Assembly (NCBI GenBank): GCA_023393235.1
Contig: JAEWMH010000080.1
Span: 16,443-80,442 of the forward strand
Length of the DNA stretch: 64,000 nt
Origin: Bacillota bacterium
GTDB lineage: Bacteria; Bacillota; Bacilli; Paenibacillales; NBRC-103111
Reading direction: 5' to 3'
Shown here: positions 1 through 8,277 of the stretch, in pieces
Layout: each line of letters begins with the position of its first letter
Position numbering within the stretch: position 1 is the first letter of the stretch
Made by a program: the position numbers and the translations under genes
Notes under the pieces: generated by a model
What the model saw: the letters and a program-made list of their open reading frames with translations, nothing else
Told to the model about the DNA's origin: nothing
Database searches by the model: none

Positions 1-2981
1 GCAACCACGGTGAAACCGCCCTTCTCCGCAGCGATCCGCACCAGCTTCATCATATCCGCTGTAGAGGGGGCAACCTCTACCTGGATCTGAATGTCCTGCA
101 GGGTCACTGATTCTCCGAGCTGTTCGGCGATGGCCTCAAGATTGATGTGCTGTGTCGGCAGGGTGTAGGAGGCATAAGGGGTTTTGATTTCAAATACCGC
201 GTGTTTGTCTGCCATACTCCTCATCATTTGACCGTTCATTTCTCCCACAACCGCATCGGTGTGGCCATCCACCTGAACGCTCAGCACCGCATTCTGTCCA
301 TCAGCGGCAAGCTTCTCCTCCAGCTTCCGCTGGTCCAGGGTAAAGGTCGTAACCGTCCGGTTATGGACCGTGGCGGTTTTGGCCGTCCCCACACTTCCGG
401 CCGTCCCCTTCACCACAACGTTGGCCGCGGGAGTTTCCGGGGTAACCGCAGGACCTGTTGATTCCCCGGTATCCTCATCCCCGCTCCCCGTTTCCTCCGG
501 TTCAACGGGTTGAAACGGTGTGACGGTATTCGATTCGGAGGAAGCCGCACTTTTCCCCTTGCTGTTGATGGCTTTTACAGTAAAGACGTAGGCCGTCCCG
601 TTCGCCAGACCCTGGACGATAATCGGGCTGGAGGCGCCGGTTTCAGTAATGGTACCTGTGGAATCCGTTACCTCGTAGCCGGTGATGGGGCTTCCGCCGT
701 TATCCGCCGGAGCGGCAAAGCTGACCGCAGCCTGCCCGTCGCCTGCGGTTGCGGCAATATGAACCGGGGCATCAGGAACTGTCGCTGGAGTAGCCTGAAC
801 CTGATTGGATTCCGCGCTAACTCCTCCGTCATTCCCTGCTTTTACCACGAAATAATACGTCAGCCCATTGGTTAGTCCTGCGATGGTATAAGTTGTACCC
901 GTCACCGTGGCAAGGGTGGGCCCATCGAATTGTCCCGTCATCTGGGACATATACAGCTGGTAATAGGTCGCTTCCGTTACGGTATTCCAATGAAGCGTCA
1001 CCTCGCGGTTCCCTTCAACAGGCGCAAGCTGCTCCGGATTGGACGGCACATCTGGCAGATGGACAGCCTGGGTTACTGTAAAGGACACGTCCGCCATATT
1101 GTCCGCCTTCAACGTGACGATGGCAGTGTATGTGCCTGCCGGCAGGCCATCTTTTGCTTTCACCGTAAAGCTGGTTGCGGTTGCTCCGCTGGTTAACGTT
1201 CCTGCCGGTTGGGTGAACTCGAATTCACCGGCCTGAGGACCGCCGAGCACCACGGAAAGATTCGTCAAATCCGCCGTACCTGTATTAGAGAAGCTGACAG
1301 TTACGGTTTCCTGTGTTCCGGATGCATATCCTAGGATAAGAGGTGCCGCTGTCCGGTCGCCAGGTGCAGAAATGGTGTAGGTAGGTGCGATATCGACCTT
1401 TACCCCCGCTGCTATGCTTGTTGCCGTTGCTGTTTTGGTTCCCGTGGCACTGCTGTTGGTGTTGGTGACGGTCACATAATAATAATTGGTTCCGGCTGTT
1501 TCTGTCGGCGCTGCAAAGCTGCTTCCCGTTGCGTTGGCAATGGGCTGCCCTCCGCTATTGCTGTCGGAGGTATTGGTGTACCATTGGTAGCTCAACGTTC
1601 CCGCATCGCCCGCCGTTGCCTGTACGGTCAATGTGGCGTTTTCCCCCACGTATACGGTTTTGTCCAGCGGATGGGAGGTAATATCCGGGGTGGCCGCGTC
1701 GGTTAGAGGACTAACCGTCACTGCTGCCGCATCGCTGGTTATTGCTGCCGTTGAACCCGGGATTTTGACGACACAGTAATAATACACAGTGCCTGTTGAT
1801 GCAGTCGGTGCGTGATAGTAATAATTCTGGGCGTTCACAATTGGCGTTCCGCCGCTGTTCGAATCGACCGTATTGCTGTACCACTGGTAGCTGACGGACT
1901 CGCCTCCGCTTGCCGTAGCTCCGATGATCAGGACGGCGCTGTCGTTGGGCACAACGGAAATATCCTCCGGCTGAGTGTCGATTCCCAAGGTGACCTCTGC
2001 CCGTTGGTAAACACCGGAGTTTCCTACTCCTACCCACTTTCCATTGGCATAGATCACGTTTTGGAGCACCAGATTTTCAGCCTCGGGTGTCCAGGTGATT
2101 CCGTCTGCGGAAAAAAGCGTCGCATAATCCCCTACCGCCGCATACCCGCCTCCGTCTGCGGAATACGCCACATCATACAGGGAGTAGGCGGTCGGCGAGG
2201 TAACCTCCAGCAGAGGAAATGCACTGCCGCTGTTAGGATCGGTGCGGAGAATCTTCCCCCCGCTCCCCACTGCGATGTAGTTCCCTGCCCCATCTGAGGC
2301 AACTCCTTGAAGGGTAGGCTCTCCTGCGGCTTTAACAACCGTACTCCAATTGATGCCGTCGGCGGAGGTCATCATAGTTCCCGCTGCGCCAACCGCCATA
2401 AACTGGCCATTGGCGTAATTCACATCAAACACCGAGGACGTTCCCGGGGTATTGTATGGCTGCCTGACCCAGGCTGCTCCATCGGCAGATTGGAAGTAGT
2501 ACAGGGTGGTATTATTCGTAGGAACAACAAATGTGTTATTTCCAAAAGCAATCGAGCTTCTGGAGAAGCTGGGATCCGCCGAATCCACGCCGGTCCAATC
2601 GGTGCCATTGGCAGAACGGAGTATCGTGGCTCCGGCCCCATAGTTGCCCATCGTAACCGCATAAAAACTTCCGTCTATGTATTCCAGGGCGTTGATGGGG
2701 CGGGTGGAGACTGCACTGATGTCCAGAGCGGTCCAATTCACCAGGTTTCCGGATGTATAGAGCTTCCCGTCGGAGGAATTTACTGCTACATACATCCCCT
2801 GTCCATAAGCAATTTTGGAAAACTGAGTACCCGACATCTGCTTCCACAAGTAACCCGATACAGAATCCGCAGCAGCCGCTCCCGTTTGGGATGGAGCAAC
2901 CATCATACCTCCCAGCACAAGCACACTGCTCAACATCAATATGATCGTTTTTTCTATTTGCCGCCAAACACTCTTCTTCAC
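1..2981 (-). CDS. Large secreted repeat protein with Ig-like and fibronectin III-like domains, 3' end outside window
   Basis: This frame is open from a GTG at 2981 to the window edge, about 993 codons, with GAGGGAG a few bases upstream as ribosome site. The N-terminus is a signal peptide (KKSVWRQIEKT, then a hydrophobic stretch ending near GAAAADS, residues 1-39). Residues about 40-310 contain repeated 'S-A-D-G-x-x-W' style Asp-box segments, like BNR or sialidase-type propellers. Two Ig-like segments with SYQWY cores lie near residues 320-520, a further beta-rich domain near 530-630, and two fibronectin III-like domains near 640-825. The last visible part (about 835-993) resembles the linker that precedes SLH cell-wall anchors in Paenibacillus surface proteins, so a C-terminal SLH region beyond the edge is my inference. 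Probable role: cell-surface or secreted adhesion or carbohydrate-related protein. The substrate cannot be told. Confidence 0.8.
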   Translation of the reverse strand, partial: MKKSVWRQIEKTIILMLSSVLVLGGMMVAPSQTGAAAADSVSGYLWKQMSGTQFSKIAYGQGMYVAVNSSDGKLYTSGNLVNWTALDISAVSTRPINALEYIDGSFYAVTMGNYGAGATILRSANGTDWTGVDSADPSFSRSSIAFGNNTFVVPTNNTTLYYFQSADGAAWVRQPYNTPGTSSVFDVNYANGQFMAVGAAGTMMTSADGINWSTVVKAAGEPTLQGVASDGAGNYIAVGSGGKILRTDPNSGSAFPLLEVTSPTAYSLYDVAYSADGGGYAAVGDYATLFSADGITWTPEAENLVLQNVIYANGKWVGVGNSGVYQRAEVTLGIDTQPEDISVVPNDSAVLIIGATASGGESVSYQWYSNTVDSNSGGTPIVNAQNYYYHAPTASTGTVYYYCVVKIPGSTAAITSDAAAVTVSPLTDAATPDITSHPLDKTVYVGENATLTVQATAGDAGTLSYQWYTNTSDSNSGGQPIANATGSSFAAPTETAGTNYYYVTVTNTNSSATGTKTATATSIAAGVKVDIAPTYTISAPGDRTAAPLILGYASGTQETVTVSFSNTGTADLTNLSVVLGGPQAGEFEFTQPAGTLTSGATATSFTVKAKDGLPAGTYTAIVTLKADNMADVSFTVTQAVHLPDVPSNPEQLAPVEGNREVTLHWNTVTEATYYQLYMSQMTGQFDGPTLATVTGTTYTIAGLTNGLTYYFVVKAGNDGGVSAESNQVQATPATVPDAPVHIAATAGDGQAAVSFAAPADNGGSPITGYEVTDSTGTITETGASSPIIVQGLANGTAYVFTVKAINSKGKSAASSESNTVTPFQPVEPEETGSGDEDTGESTGPAVTPETPAANVVVKGTAGSVGTAKTATVHNRTVTTFTLDQRKLEEKLAADGQNAVLSVQVDGHTDAVVGEMNGQMMRSMADKHAVFEIKTPYASYTLPTQHINLEAIAEQLGESVTLQDIQIQVEVAPSTADMMKLVRIAAEKGGFTVV

Positions 2982-3147
2982 GATTCTCCCTCTTTTCCGG
3001 ACAAACCAGGTCACGGTATTGGATGTGGTTGTGGAATGAAATTGCCACCTCGACCACTAGAGAAAATTCGCCAATTTTCATCATTTTCCTCCGGGTTGAA
3101 TTAGATTTGATCGGGAGTTATATTTCTTTAATGTTGATAGGCGTAAA

Positions 3148-3173
3148 CTAAAAAACGCCCGTTTTAGGGCGTT
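3148..3173 (-). terminator. Rho-independent terminator of the lipoprotein gene
   Basis: AACGCCC (3154-3160) pairs with GGGCGTT (3167-3173) around a 6-nt loop. On the minus strand it is followed by a run of T. It overlaps the stop codon of the lipoprotein gene. Confidence 0.75.
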
Positions 3174-3574
3174 CCCAGAATTGAAAGCAGTTTTCTGGTG
3201 TCTTCCTCTGTAACCTTCCCGTACTTGGACTGTCCTTCAATAATCACTTCTAATATGTCTTTCTGGGGTGAAAGCCAAGCTGCACAAGTGAAGGTTTCAT
3301 AACTGACCGTAGGATCTGTGTTGGCCGTTACAATCTTATAATCAGGCTGTCGGGACATGGATACTTTTGCGTTTTCCCACGGCACATTGAATAAAATATC
3401 CAACATGATTTTTACCGCTTCCTGATCTTCGACTTTCTTGTAAACCGTGTAGCCCTGTCCTTCAGGTTTGCTGATATGAAGATTTAGATTTCGCCCATAT
3501 GATGCTTCTTTTTGATTGCAAGCGACAATAGCCAATAGGAATAGCAGCTGCCCGGCAATAAACCACTTTCTCAT
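3164..3574 (-). CDS. Small putative lipoprotein, unknown function
   Basis: The 136-residue product starts MRKWF and has a short hydrophobic stretch ending in a lipobox-like LLAIVAC, with Cys19 as the candidate lipidated residue. The mature part is soluble and mixed alpha/beta, with no motif I recognise. It contains 'FTCAAWLSPQKDILEVIIEGQ', consistent with a small extracytoplasmic beta domain. It lies 77 nt downstream of the WYL regulator gene on the same strand and has its own terminator, so the two may be co-transcribed. Being a lipoprotein is well supported; the role is unknown. Confidence 0.65.
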   Translation of the reverse strand: MRKWFIAGQLLFLLAIVACNQKEASYGRNLNLHISKPEGQGYTVYKKVEDQEAVKIMLDILFNVPWENAKVSMSRQPDYKIVTANTDPTVSYETFTCAAWLSPQKDILEVIIEGQSKYGKVTEEDTRKLLSILGTP

Positions 3575-3651
3575 AAATCGCCTCCTGGTTCTTGCTAACT
3601 AAATAACGGAGCCACGCCTGATAATGTTGCGGATGCTTAGTGGTAACGCGA

Positions 3652-4644
3652 TTAAAACAATGAAGCATCGTTTCCATTAGTCCCGTACTGATCCCGCAAT
3701 GTGTCCAGCATCTGCCTGATTGCTTCAACCAGCTCAGGAGGCTGCAGCACACGTGCTTCCATCCCCAATCCGATATAATAATGGGCATTGTAGCTAATGT
3801 CGGACTTGGGTATCCGGCTTTCAATCCAACCGGTCCCGTCCTCCCGCTTATGGATTTGGGGCTGGGGCCACATCTCCGTCTCGAATCTCCGGCATCCCTC
3901 CCGGGTAAGCTCCACATGGATGCGGACTAACTCCGTATCTTTGTCATGCATGTTATCCCAATTCCCCAAATGAACCTGTTCCGCCTCAGGCAATGCCTCC
4001 ATCTCCGGTTGTCCGGCTTTTGGCTCCAGGATTTCCGCTGTTTTCATCCGGTCACAGCGGAACAGCCGGTAATCCCGCCGGGTAAGGCAATAGGCCGGGC
4101 AATACCACAAGCCATTGCTGGCATAGATGCCAACAGGAAGAATATCCCGTTCCTCCACTCCCGCTTTGCCGTCATATCCGATACGGACAGTCTGCCGCTG
4201 GACCGCCGCCTGCAGCAGCACATTCAAAAAAGGCGATGCCTGGCTTCTATACGGCACCTGAAAATCCACCCTGTCCCGCATTTCATCAATTCTGCTGCGG
4301 ACATCCTGGGGCATATGCAGATAAAATTTTTGAAGAGCGGAGGAGGTTTCCGTTTCGAAGGGGAGGTCGCGGTAATGCCGGAGGGCATGGCTGGCGAAAA
4401 AAATTGCCACCGCTTCCTCTTCGCTGAACGCGATGGGAGGAAGCATCCGTTCATTCAGCAGGCGATACCCCCCGTGAGGGCCGACCTCCGAATAAAGCGG
4501 CACCCCCAATTCACCCAACTCCTGCAAATCCCGCAGCATGGTCCGGGAGGAAACGCCGAATTCCTCCGCCAGCTCCTTCACCGTGAAGGAACGTTTGCGG
4601 TGGACCACAAGCATCAGCTCCATAAGCCGTTTTGACTTGGACAT
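3652..4644 (-). CDS. YafY-type transcriptional regulator (HTH_11 plus WYL domain)
   Basis: The 330-residue product begins with a DeoR/HTH_11 winged helix (KRLMELMLVV...FTVKELAEEFGVSSRTMLRDLQ) and a glycine-rich wing (GPHGGYRL). A central helical segment (FSEEEAVAIFFASHAL) precedes a WYL ligand-sensing domain, seen here as 'GLWYCPAYCLTRRDYRLFRCDRM', at roughly residues 155-225. I start it at ATG 4644 because AAGGAGC lies just upstream; an upstream ATG at 4689 has no ribosome site. The DinB-family gene is divergent, and a perfect TGACA-N5-TGTCA inverted repeat sits between them, so regulation of itself and of the neighbour is likely but inferred. WYL proteins usually sense nucleic-acid or small ligands; the ligand here is unknown. 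Confidence 0.85.
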   Translation of the reverse strand: MSKSKRLMELMLVVHRKRSFTVKELAEEFGVSSRTMLRDLQELGELGVPLYSEVGPHGGYRLLNERMLPPIAFSEEEAVAIFFASHALRHYRDLPFETETSSALQKFYLHMPQDVRSRIDEMRDRVDFQVPYRSQASPFLNVLLQAAVQRQTVRIGYDGKAGVEERDILPVGIYASNGLWYCPAYCLTRRDYRLFRCDRMKTAEILEPKAGQPEMEALPEAEQVHLGNWDNMHDKDTELVRIHVELTREGCRRFETEMWPQPQIHKREDGTGWIESRIPKSDISYNAHYYIGLGMEARVLQPPELVEAIRQMLDTLRDQYGTNGNDASLF

Positions 4645-4673
4645 GATAAGCTCCTTATCTTTTTCTGTAATCA

Positions 4674-4712
4674 TGACAATACTTGTCACTATTATAGGGT
4701 ATAGTCTCTAAT
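4674..4712. promoter_or_regulatory. Divergent promoter with candidate operator TGACA-N5-TGTCA
   Basis: TGACA (4674-4678) and TGTCA (4684-4688) form a perfect inverted repeat. The right arm is part of TTGTCA (4683-4688), which sits 18 bp before TCTAAT (4707-4712), a plausible sigma-A promoter for the DinB gene. On the other strand a TATAAT (+ strand ATTATA, 4691-4696) is placed for the regulator gene. A repressor on the repeat would cover both promoters. Confidence 0.45.
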
Positions 4713-4765
4713 AGGACCAGCACCTCAGGTGCCGGAAAAATTCAACGGAAATGGAAGTGTACCCA

Positions 4766-5248
4766 ATGACAGCCGTTCAAGAGCTACAGCAGATGTTGTT
4801 TGAGGAATTGGAATTGATCGTGAGGACCACCACGAATCTATTGGCTAAGGTGAAGCCGGAAGGTATAGAGTTCCGCCCGCAGCCCAACATGCGCACCCTG
4901 CGGGAGCTGGCTGAACACCTGGCCGCGATTCCTGCTGTGGATCTGCAGATTGTGCAGGAGCATACGGCTGAGGAGGTGCGCGCCGTGGAAAAACGCTTCG
5001 AAGCGATGGAATTCGCCAAGCTGGGCGCCGCCATGGCAGAAGGACTGGAGCCGCTGCGGCAGTACATGACCACATTGCCGGAGGAGGACTTCCTCCACAA
5101 AAAAACCAAACCCTTCTATCTGGAGCACGGCACAGCCCAAGCTAAGTGGCTCATCGAAATCGTCACCCACACCCAGCATCACCGCGGCCAGCTGTTCACC
5201 TACCTGAAGATGCAGGGTTACGACGTGAGCATGTCTGATTTGTATTGA
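4766..5248 (+). CDS. DinB/YfiT-family putative metalloenzyme
   Basis: The 160-residue four-helix protein has the family layout: 'TLRELAEHLAAIPAVD' in helix two, and near the C-terminus 'WLIEIVTHTQHHRGQLFTYLKMQGYDV'. In DinB proteins an early His and two late His residues coordinate a metal; here the candidates are the His of AEHL and the two of THTQHHRGQ. Start ATG 4766 was chosen because GGAAG lies about 8 nt before it, while ATG 4751 lacks a ribosome site. DinB-fold enzymes include thiol transferases and damage-induced proteins, so the exact reaction cannot be assigned. It is divergent from the WYL regulator, its likely controller. Confidence 0.8.
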   Translation: MTAVQELQQMLFEELELIVRTTTNLLAKVKPEGIEFRPQPNMRTLRELAEHLAAIPAVDLQIVQEHTAEEVRAVEKRFEAMEFAKLGAAMAEGLEPLRQYMTTLPEEDFLHKKTKPFYLEHGTAQAKWLIEIVTHTQHHRGQLFTYLKMQGYDVSMSDLY

Positions 5249-5370
5249 GCTGACCAGTATTGCGTTGACCAGTAGGGATTGGCGGTTGAGGCTGAGCGGA
5301 TGGGAGTGCTCCTTGTCATGGGGGCGGTTGGGGCTGAGCGTAAGCAGCGGCCTTGGCATTGCGGCGGAAA

Positions 5371-5597
5371 TCTAACGGATACCAGCGACCTTATTGTAGC
5401 GCCAGAAACCTAACGGACACTAGCGACCTTATTCGGAGGAAAAACGGGGTGTGGGAATTCTAACGGACAAGAGCGCCGCTATTTCGCCCGAGCAGCCTCA
5501 AACTGAGTCCCTTTGCCCGAAATAGCGGCTGTGGCTTCCATTAGAATCCAAGACCCCCTCTTTTGAGCCAAATAGCGGCTCTGACCGCCGTTAGATT
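5371..5597. repeat. Intergenic inverted-word array, copy A (3 forward + 2 reverse words)
   Basis: This fills most of the gap 5249-5743. Forward words begin TAACGGA at 5373, 5411 and 5461, followed by AGCG and TTATT or CTATTT. Reverse words AAATAGCGGCT...TTAG occupy about 5519-5545 and 5569-5595. The third forward word and first reverse word form an imperfect hairpin around 50 nt. There is no coding potential. A duplicated relative is copy B at 6022-6216. The gap also holds a terminator (5620-5656) and, at about 5700-5735, a decayed copy of the 3' end of the YneQ-like gene. Confidence 0.8.
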
Positions 5598-5619
5598 TGC
5601 GGGAGGGGTAAGCACAAAC

Positions 5620-5656
5620 TAAAATAGACCGTCCCCTTCAGTCAAGGGCGGTCTAA
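5620..5656 (-). terminator. Terminator-like hairpin downstream of the small membrane protein gene
   Basis: TAGACCGTCCCC (5625-5636) pairs with GGGCGGTCTA (5645-5654). On the minus strand it is followed by TATTTTAG. A near copy at 6236-6272 follows the YneQ-like gene; both belong to the same segmental duplication. Confidence 0.6.
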
Positions 5657-5743
5657 TTTCAATTGAAGTCGTATAGGAGCGCAGGACACTAGGAGCCCCC
5701 TTCCCATCAGCCGGAAACGGCTGATCTGGTCATTCCCAGGGTA

Positions 5744-5947
5744 CTAAGCATCTTTTTTCCCTTTTTTCGTTTTAAAGCTGTATTGCAACACAAGAATGTA
5801 GAGAAGCCATATGCAAACACCTACTACATCAAAAACTATACTCTCATTGTTATTCATGGATCTGACTAATCTTCTTATGTTGAGGGCCAATCCTCCAACA
5901 CCACAAAGGAGTATAAATAGTCTTGGGAAGTTCTTCAATAAGAACAC
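5744..5947 (-). CDS. Small two-helix membrane protein, unknown
   Basis: The 67-residue product has two hydrophobic segments (LFILLCGVGGLAL and VVGVCIWLLYILVL) and a basic C-terminus (KTKKGKKDA), as expected of a small integral membrane protein. The GTG start has GGAGG about 7 nt upstream; a TTG at 5938 giving MKNFPR is an alternative. It lies between the two halves of a segmental duplication (copies A and B of the intergenic array). I recognise no family. Confidence 0.5.
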   Translation of the reverse strand: MFLLKNFPRLFILLCGVGGLALNIRRLVRSMNNNESIVFDVVGVCIWLLYILVLQYSFKTKKGKKDA

Positions 5948-6021
5948 CTCTCCACCTCCAATACAACTATTATATCGGTTAAATCAAAAAGAGGGTGCAT
6001 ATTCTTATTTTGTTGGTGACT

Positions 6022-6216
6022 GCAGAAACCTAACGGACTACAGCGACCTTATTCGGCTGAAAAACGGGGTGTGGGAATTCTAACGGACCACAGCGCCGCT
6101 ATTTCGCCCGAACAGCCTCAAACTAAGCCCAGTTTCCCGAAATAGCGGCTGTGGTGTCCGTTAGAATCCGAGACGCCTCCTTTTGAGCCAAATAGAGGCT
6201 CTGAGGTCCGTTAGAA
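6022..6216. repeat. Intergenic inverted-word array, copy B (2+2), duplicate of copy A
   Basis: This occupies the gap 5948-6322 with its terminator. Forward words start at 6031 and 6081 (TAACGGA...AGCG...TTATT/CTATTT). Reverse words end in TCCGTTAG near 6164 and 6213. The whole stretch is closely similar to 5404-5597, including the unrelated bases between words, so the two arose by duplication rather than by independent insertion. Confidence 0.8.
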
Positions 6217-6235
6217 CGGCGGAGATAAGCCAATC

Positions 6236-6272
6236 CCAAAAATAGACCGTCCCTATGTTAAGGGGCGGTCTA
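6236..6272 (-). terminator. Terminator of the YneQ-like gene
   Basis: TAGACCGTCCC (6243-6253) pairs with GGGGCGGTCTA (6262-6272). The minus-strand transcript continues into ATTTTTGG. It is the counterpart of the hairpin at 5620-5656. Confidence 0.65.
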
Positions 6273-6322
6273 TTGGGGTTGAAATCGTATAGGAGTGCAC
6301 CACGCTAGGAGACCACCTCTCC

Positions 6323-6622
6323 CTACAGCCGGAAGCGGCGAACATGATCGTGAAGCTGCTCCTTTTCCAAAATCTCCTTCTGCCTAGGCCCCATCAGATC
6401 GAAGTGGGGATACGGCGGATGCTCATGGATGTAAGCCGGATTCAGCCCATGCCTCTTGCACCACTCGGTCAGCACTTTCCGGTCGGAGCAGCCTACCTTG
6501 GTCACAGTCCGGATGGACGGAAACCGCGGGTCAGTCCAGTAGTGAGTCAGGTACGCAATTTCCCCGCGGGTTACCGCCTCTTTCCATTGCTGCAGCTCCT
6601 GCCGCTTCACGCCGAATGCCAA
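6323..6622 (-). CDS. Conserved hypothetical protein resembling YneQ
   Basis: The product is about 99 residues: AFGVKRQELQQWKEAV at the start, then 'IAYLTHYWTDPRFPSIRTVTKVGCSD' and 'HPPYPHFDLMGPRQKEIL'. This reads like the small conserved Bacillus protein YneQ, recalled from memory and not checked. I prefer the TTG at 6622, with AGGTGG about 8 nt upstream and MAFG as the family-like start, over GTG 6634. No catalytic motif or membrane segment is visible, and the function is unknown. A decayed copy of its last codons lies at about 5700-5735. Confidence 0.7.
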   Translation of the reverse strand: MAFGVKRQELQQWKEAVTRGEIAYLTHYWTDPRFPSIRTVTKVGCSDRKVLTEWCKRHGLNPAYIHEHPPYPHFDLMGPRQKEILEKEQLHDHVRRFRL

Positions 6623-6698
6623 GGATTTCACCACCTGTCAGATATGCCACCAGTTTACCTCTTATTGAGGATAGGAGCAACTGCAGGAACACATCACA

Positions 6699-7676
6699 CT
6701 ACAACACCTCGCCGAATAAAACGGAATCCTCTTCAAGCCCTTCGGCCAGCCTTTCCCTTAACCCGGTTAACCACTCCGGCTCATTCTCCCACTTCTCACC
6801 AGCAGCCCGCAAGACTCGGGCATATCCATACAACTTGGCGAACCGCTTGCATGCGGCCACTATATTCTCAGCATCGCCGGAAACCTCATATTCAGTCCGG
6901 TACCCATCCAGAAAACATTGTTTCTTCTGTTCAAAATCCTCCGGAGGGACCTCTTCCCGCAAGCTCTCCAGCGCCTGGTCAATATCCATCACATACCAAT
7001 GATACATCGCATCATCAAAATCTATGACATGGCAGGTTTGAGTCTGTTCATCATAGAAGACGTTATCGTATTCAAAATCATAATGAATCAAACCAAAGTC
7101 AGCCTGCGATTTGGGAAGCGAAGCAAAATACCCTCGCAGCAACTCCGTTTCCTCTAATGCCGCTGTCTCTCCGGGAAATGCGGTCAGCACATCCTGAATC
7201 CAGTCCAACACATCAGCATAGGACCATCTTTTGACTTCACCCGGCATATATTCACTGGACAAACGATGGAGCTTGCCCAATGCCTTCCCGTAGCAGACCA
7301 TAACGTCATCCGGGAAATCGGTACGATCCAGCTGAACCCCCGGAACCCGCTTGAAGACTGATGCAACATAAGCTCCCCATGGAGTCTCCACCTCAACAAG
7401 CTTTCCGCCAGCCTTGGATGGAACCGCCTCTAACACACCATACCCCTTGCCGCGCAGGTAAGCAATAAACTCCAGCTCGGCCAGAAGGTTCGGCTTAAGC
7501 TTTTCCTCCTGGGGAGCGAACCGCAGGAAATGAGTCGTCCCGTCCCGTTTGAACGGGTAAATCGCATTGGAGGATACCCGGTAATGCTTAAACATCCCGG
7601 TGTCCTCGTAATCCCAATTCTGCAGCAGCATTTCCGCCAAGTCCCGGTTATCAAAAAGATACTTTAGTTTCAGCAC
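6699..7676 (-). CDS. Aminoglycoside phosphotransferase (APH) / choline kinase-fold enzyme
   Basis: The 325-residue product has the bilobal APH fold. An N-lobe strand region (AIYPFKRDGTTHFLRFAPQEE) has a Lys/Arg-bearing beta strand. The catalytic loop is 'GLIHYDFEYDNVFYD' (HxDxxxxN), and 'CHVIDFDDAMYHWYVMDI' is the metal-binding IDFDD motif. Unlike true resistance enzymes, this subfamily is common in Paenibacillus and Bacillus as uncharacterised small-molecule kinases; the acceptor cannot be told from sequence. GTG 7676 is used, with AAGGAGAG about 11 nt upstream. It follows the small helical gene 7817-8107 on the same strand, with a 140-nt gap holding nothing obvious. Confidence 0.82.
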   Translation of the reverse strand: MLKLKYLFDNRDLAEMLLQNWDYEDTGMFKHYRVSSNAIYPFKRDGTTHFLRFAPQEEKLKPNLLAELEFIAYLRGKGYGVLEAVPSKAGGKLVEVETPWGAYVASVFKRVPGVQLDRTDFPDDVMVCYGKALGKLHRLSSEYMPGEVKRWSYADVLDWIQDVLTAFPGETAALEETELLRGYFASLPKSQADFGLIHYDFEYDNVFYDEQTQTCHVIDFDDAMYHWYVMDIDQALESLREEVPPEDFEQKKQCFLDGYRTEYEVSGDAENIVAACKRFAKLYGYARVLRAAGEKWENEPEWLTGLRERLAEGLEEDSVLFGEVL

Positions 7677-7816
7677 GTAGCCAACATCTCTCCTTTTAAG
7701 CTTGGATTACCATCACATTTCTGATCCTTTCAATTGTACATGGAAACCTCCAAAAGGCTTAAGGGAGAGTTTATATATATTAAAACTAGGGTCAGCTTCG
7801 GCTAACCGCTGTTCCT

Positions 7817-8107
7817 TCATTCATCCGGCAAAATGTTCACCAGGTGCTTCCAGAAGGTCAGACCATCCTTTAATCCGGCAAAATACAACCACTCCTTTTC
7901 AATCGTGCAGCGGAAATTGAGATTCTCTTCCCATTCGAGAATCTGCCGGTACTGCTCGGAGGTTAATTGCAGCTTCAATTCGGTGGCCAATTCGTCCTGC
8001 TGTTGAGCAAGCTCATTCACTTCATCCAAGTGAAACGCCTCAATCGAACGCTCCAAAAAGCGCAACTCAAAAGCAGGCCGCACCCATTCCGGCCAAGGTT
8101 CGGGCAT
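7817..8107 (-). CDS. Small helical protein of unknown function
   Basis: The 96-residue protein looks all-helical, with a charged middle (EVNELAQQQDELATELKLQLTSEQYRQILEWEENLNF) and a C-terminal 'LYFAGLKDGLTFWKHL' helix. The pattern recalls small DUF6809-like proteins, but I am not certain. The ribosome site is strong (AAGGAGGAAACCAC before ATG), which supports it as a real gene. It is divergent from the XRE regulator at 8278. Confidence 0.55.
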   Translation of the reverse strand: MPEPWPEWVRPAFELRFLERSIEAFHLDEVNELAQQQDELATELKLQLTSEQYRQILEWEENLNFRCTIEKEWLYFAGLKDGLTFWKHLVNILPDE

Positions 8108-8277
8108 GTGGTTTCCTCCTTCTTCCCCGTGTCATCAATCTTGATATTTTTTCTTTAGGAATACATAATCGATTATACAATTGACTAATATAAGTATCAA
8201 TAAATTAATTTTTGACCATTAAATATGTATTTCTTATAGAGTAAGTTACATCTACACTCAACATGAGGTGTAGGCAT

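Noticed and set aside
1..3104. Several plus-strand open frames across the first 3 kb
   Set aside because: They are shadows of the minus-strand surface-protein gene, whose frame is open to the window edge and reads as signal peptide, Ig-like and fibronectin-like domains.
5371..5597. CRISPR array or attenuators as explanation for the word arrays
   Set aside because: Words alternate in orientation, spacers are not of constant length, no leader or cas genes, and there is no T tract after the hairpins.
5811..6083. Plus-strand frame of 90 codons
   Set aside because: It runs antisense to the small membrane protein and into array B, has no ribosome site and no family resemblance.
6699..7676. Aminoglycoside resistance kinase
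   Set aside because: APH fold is clear, but it lacks features of a specific resistance family and such kinases are common chromosomal genes.
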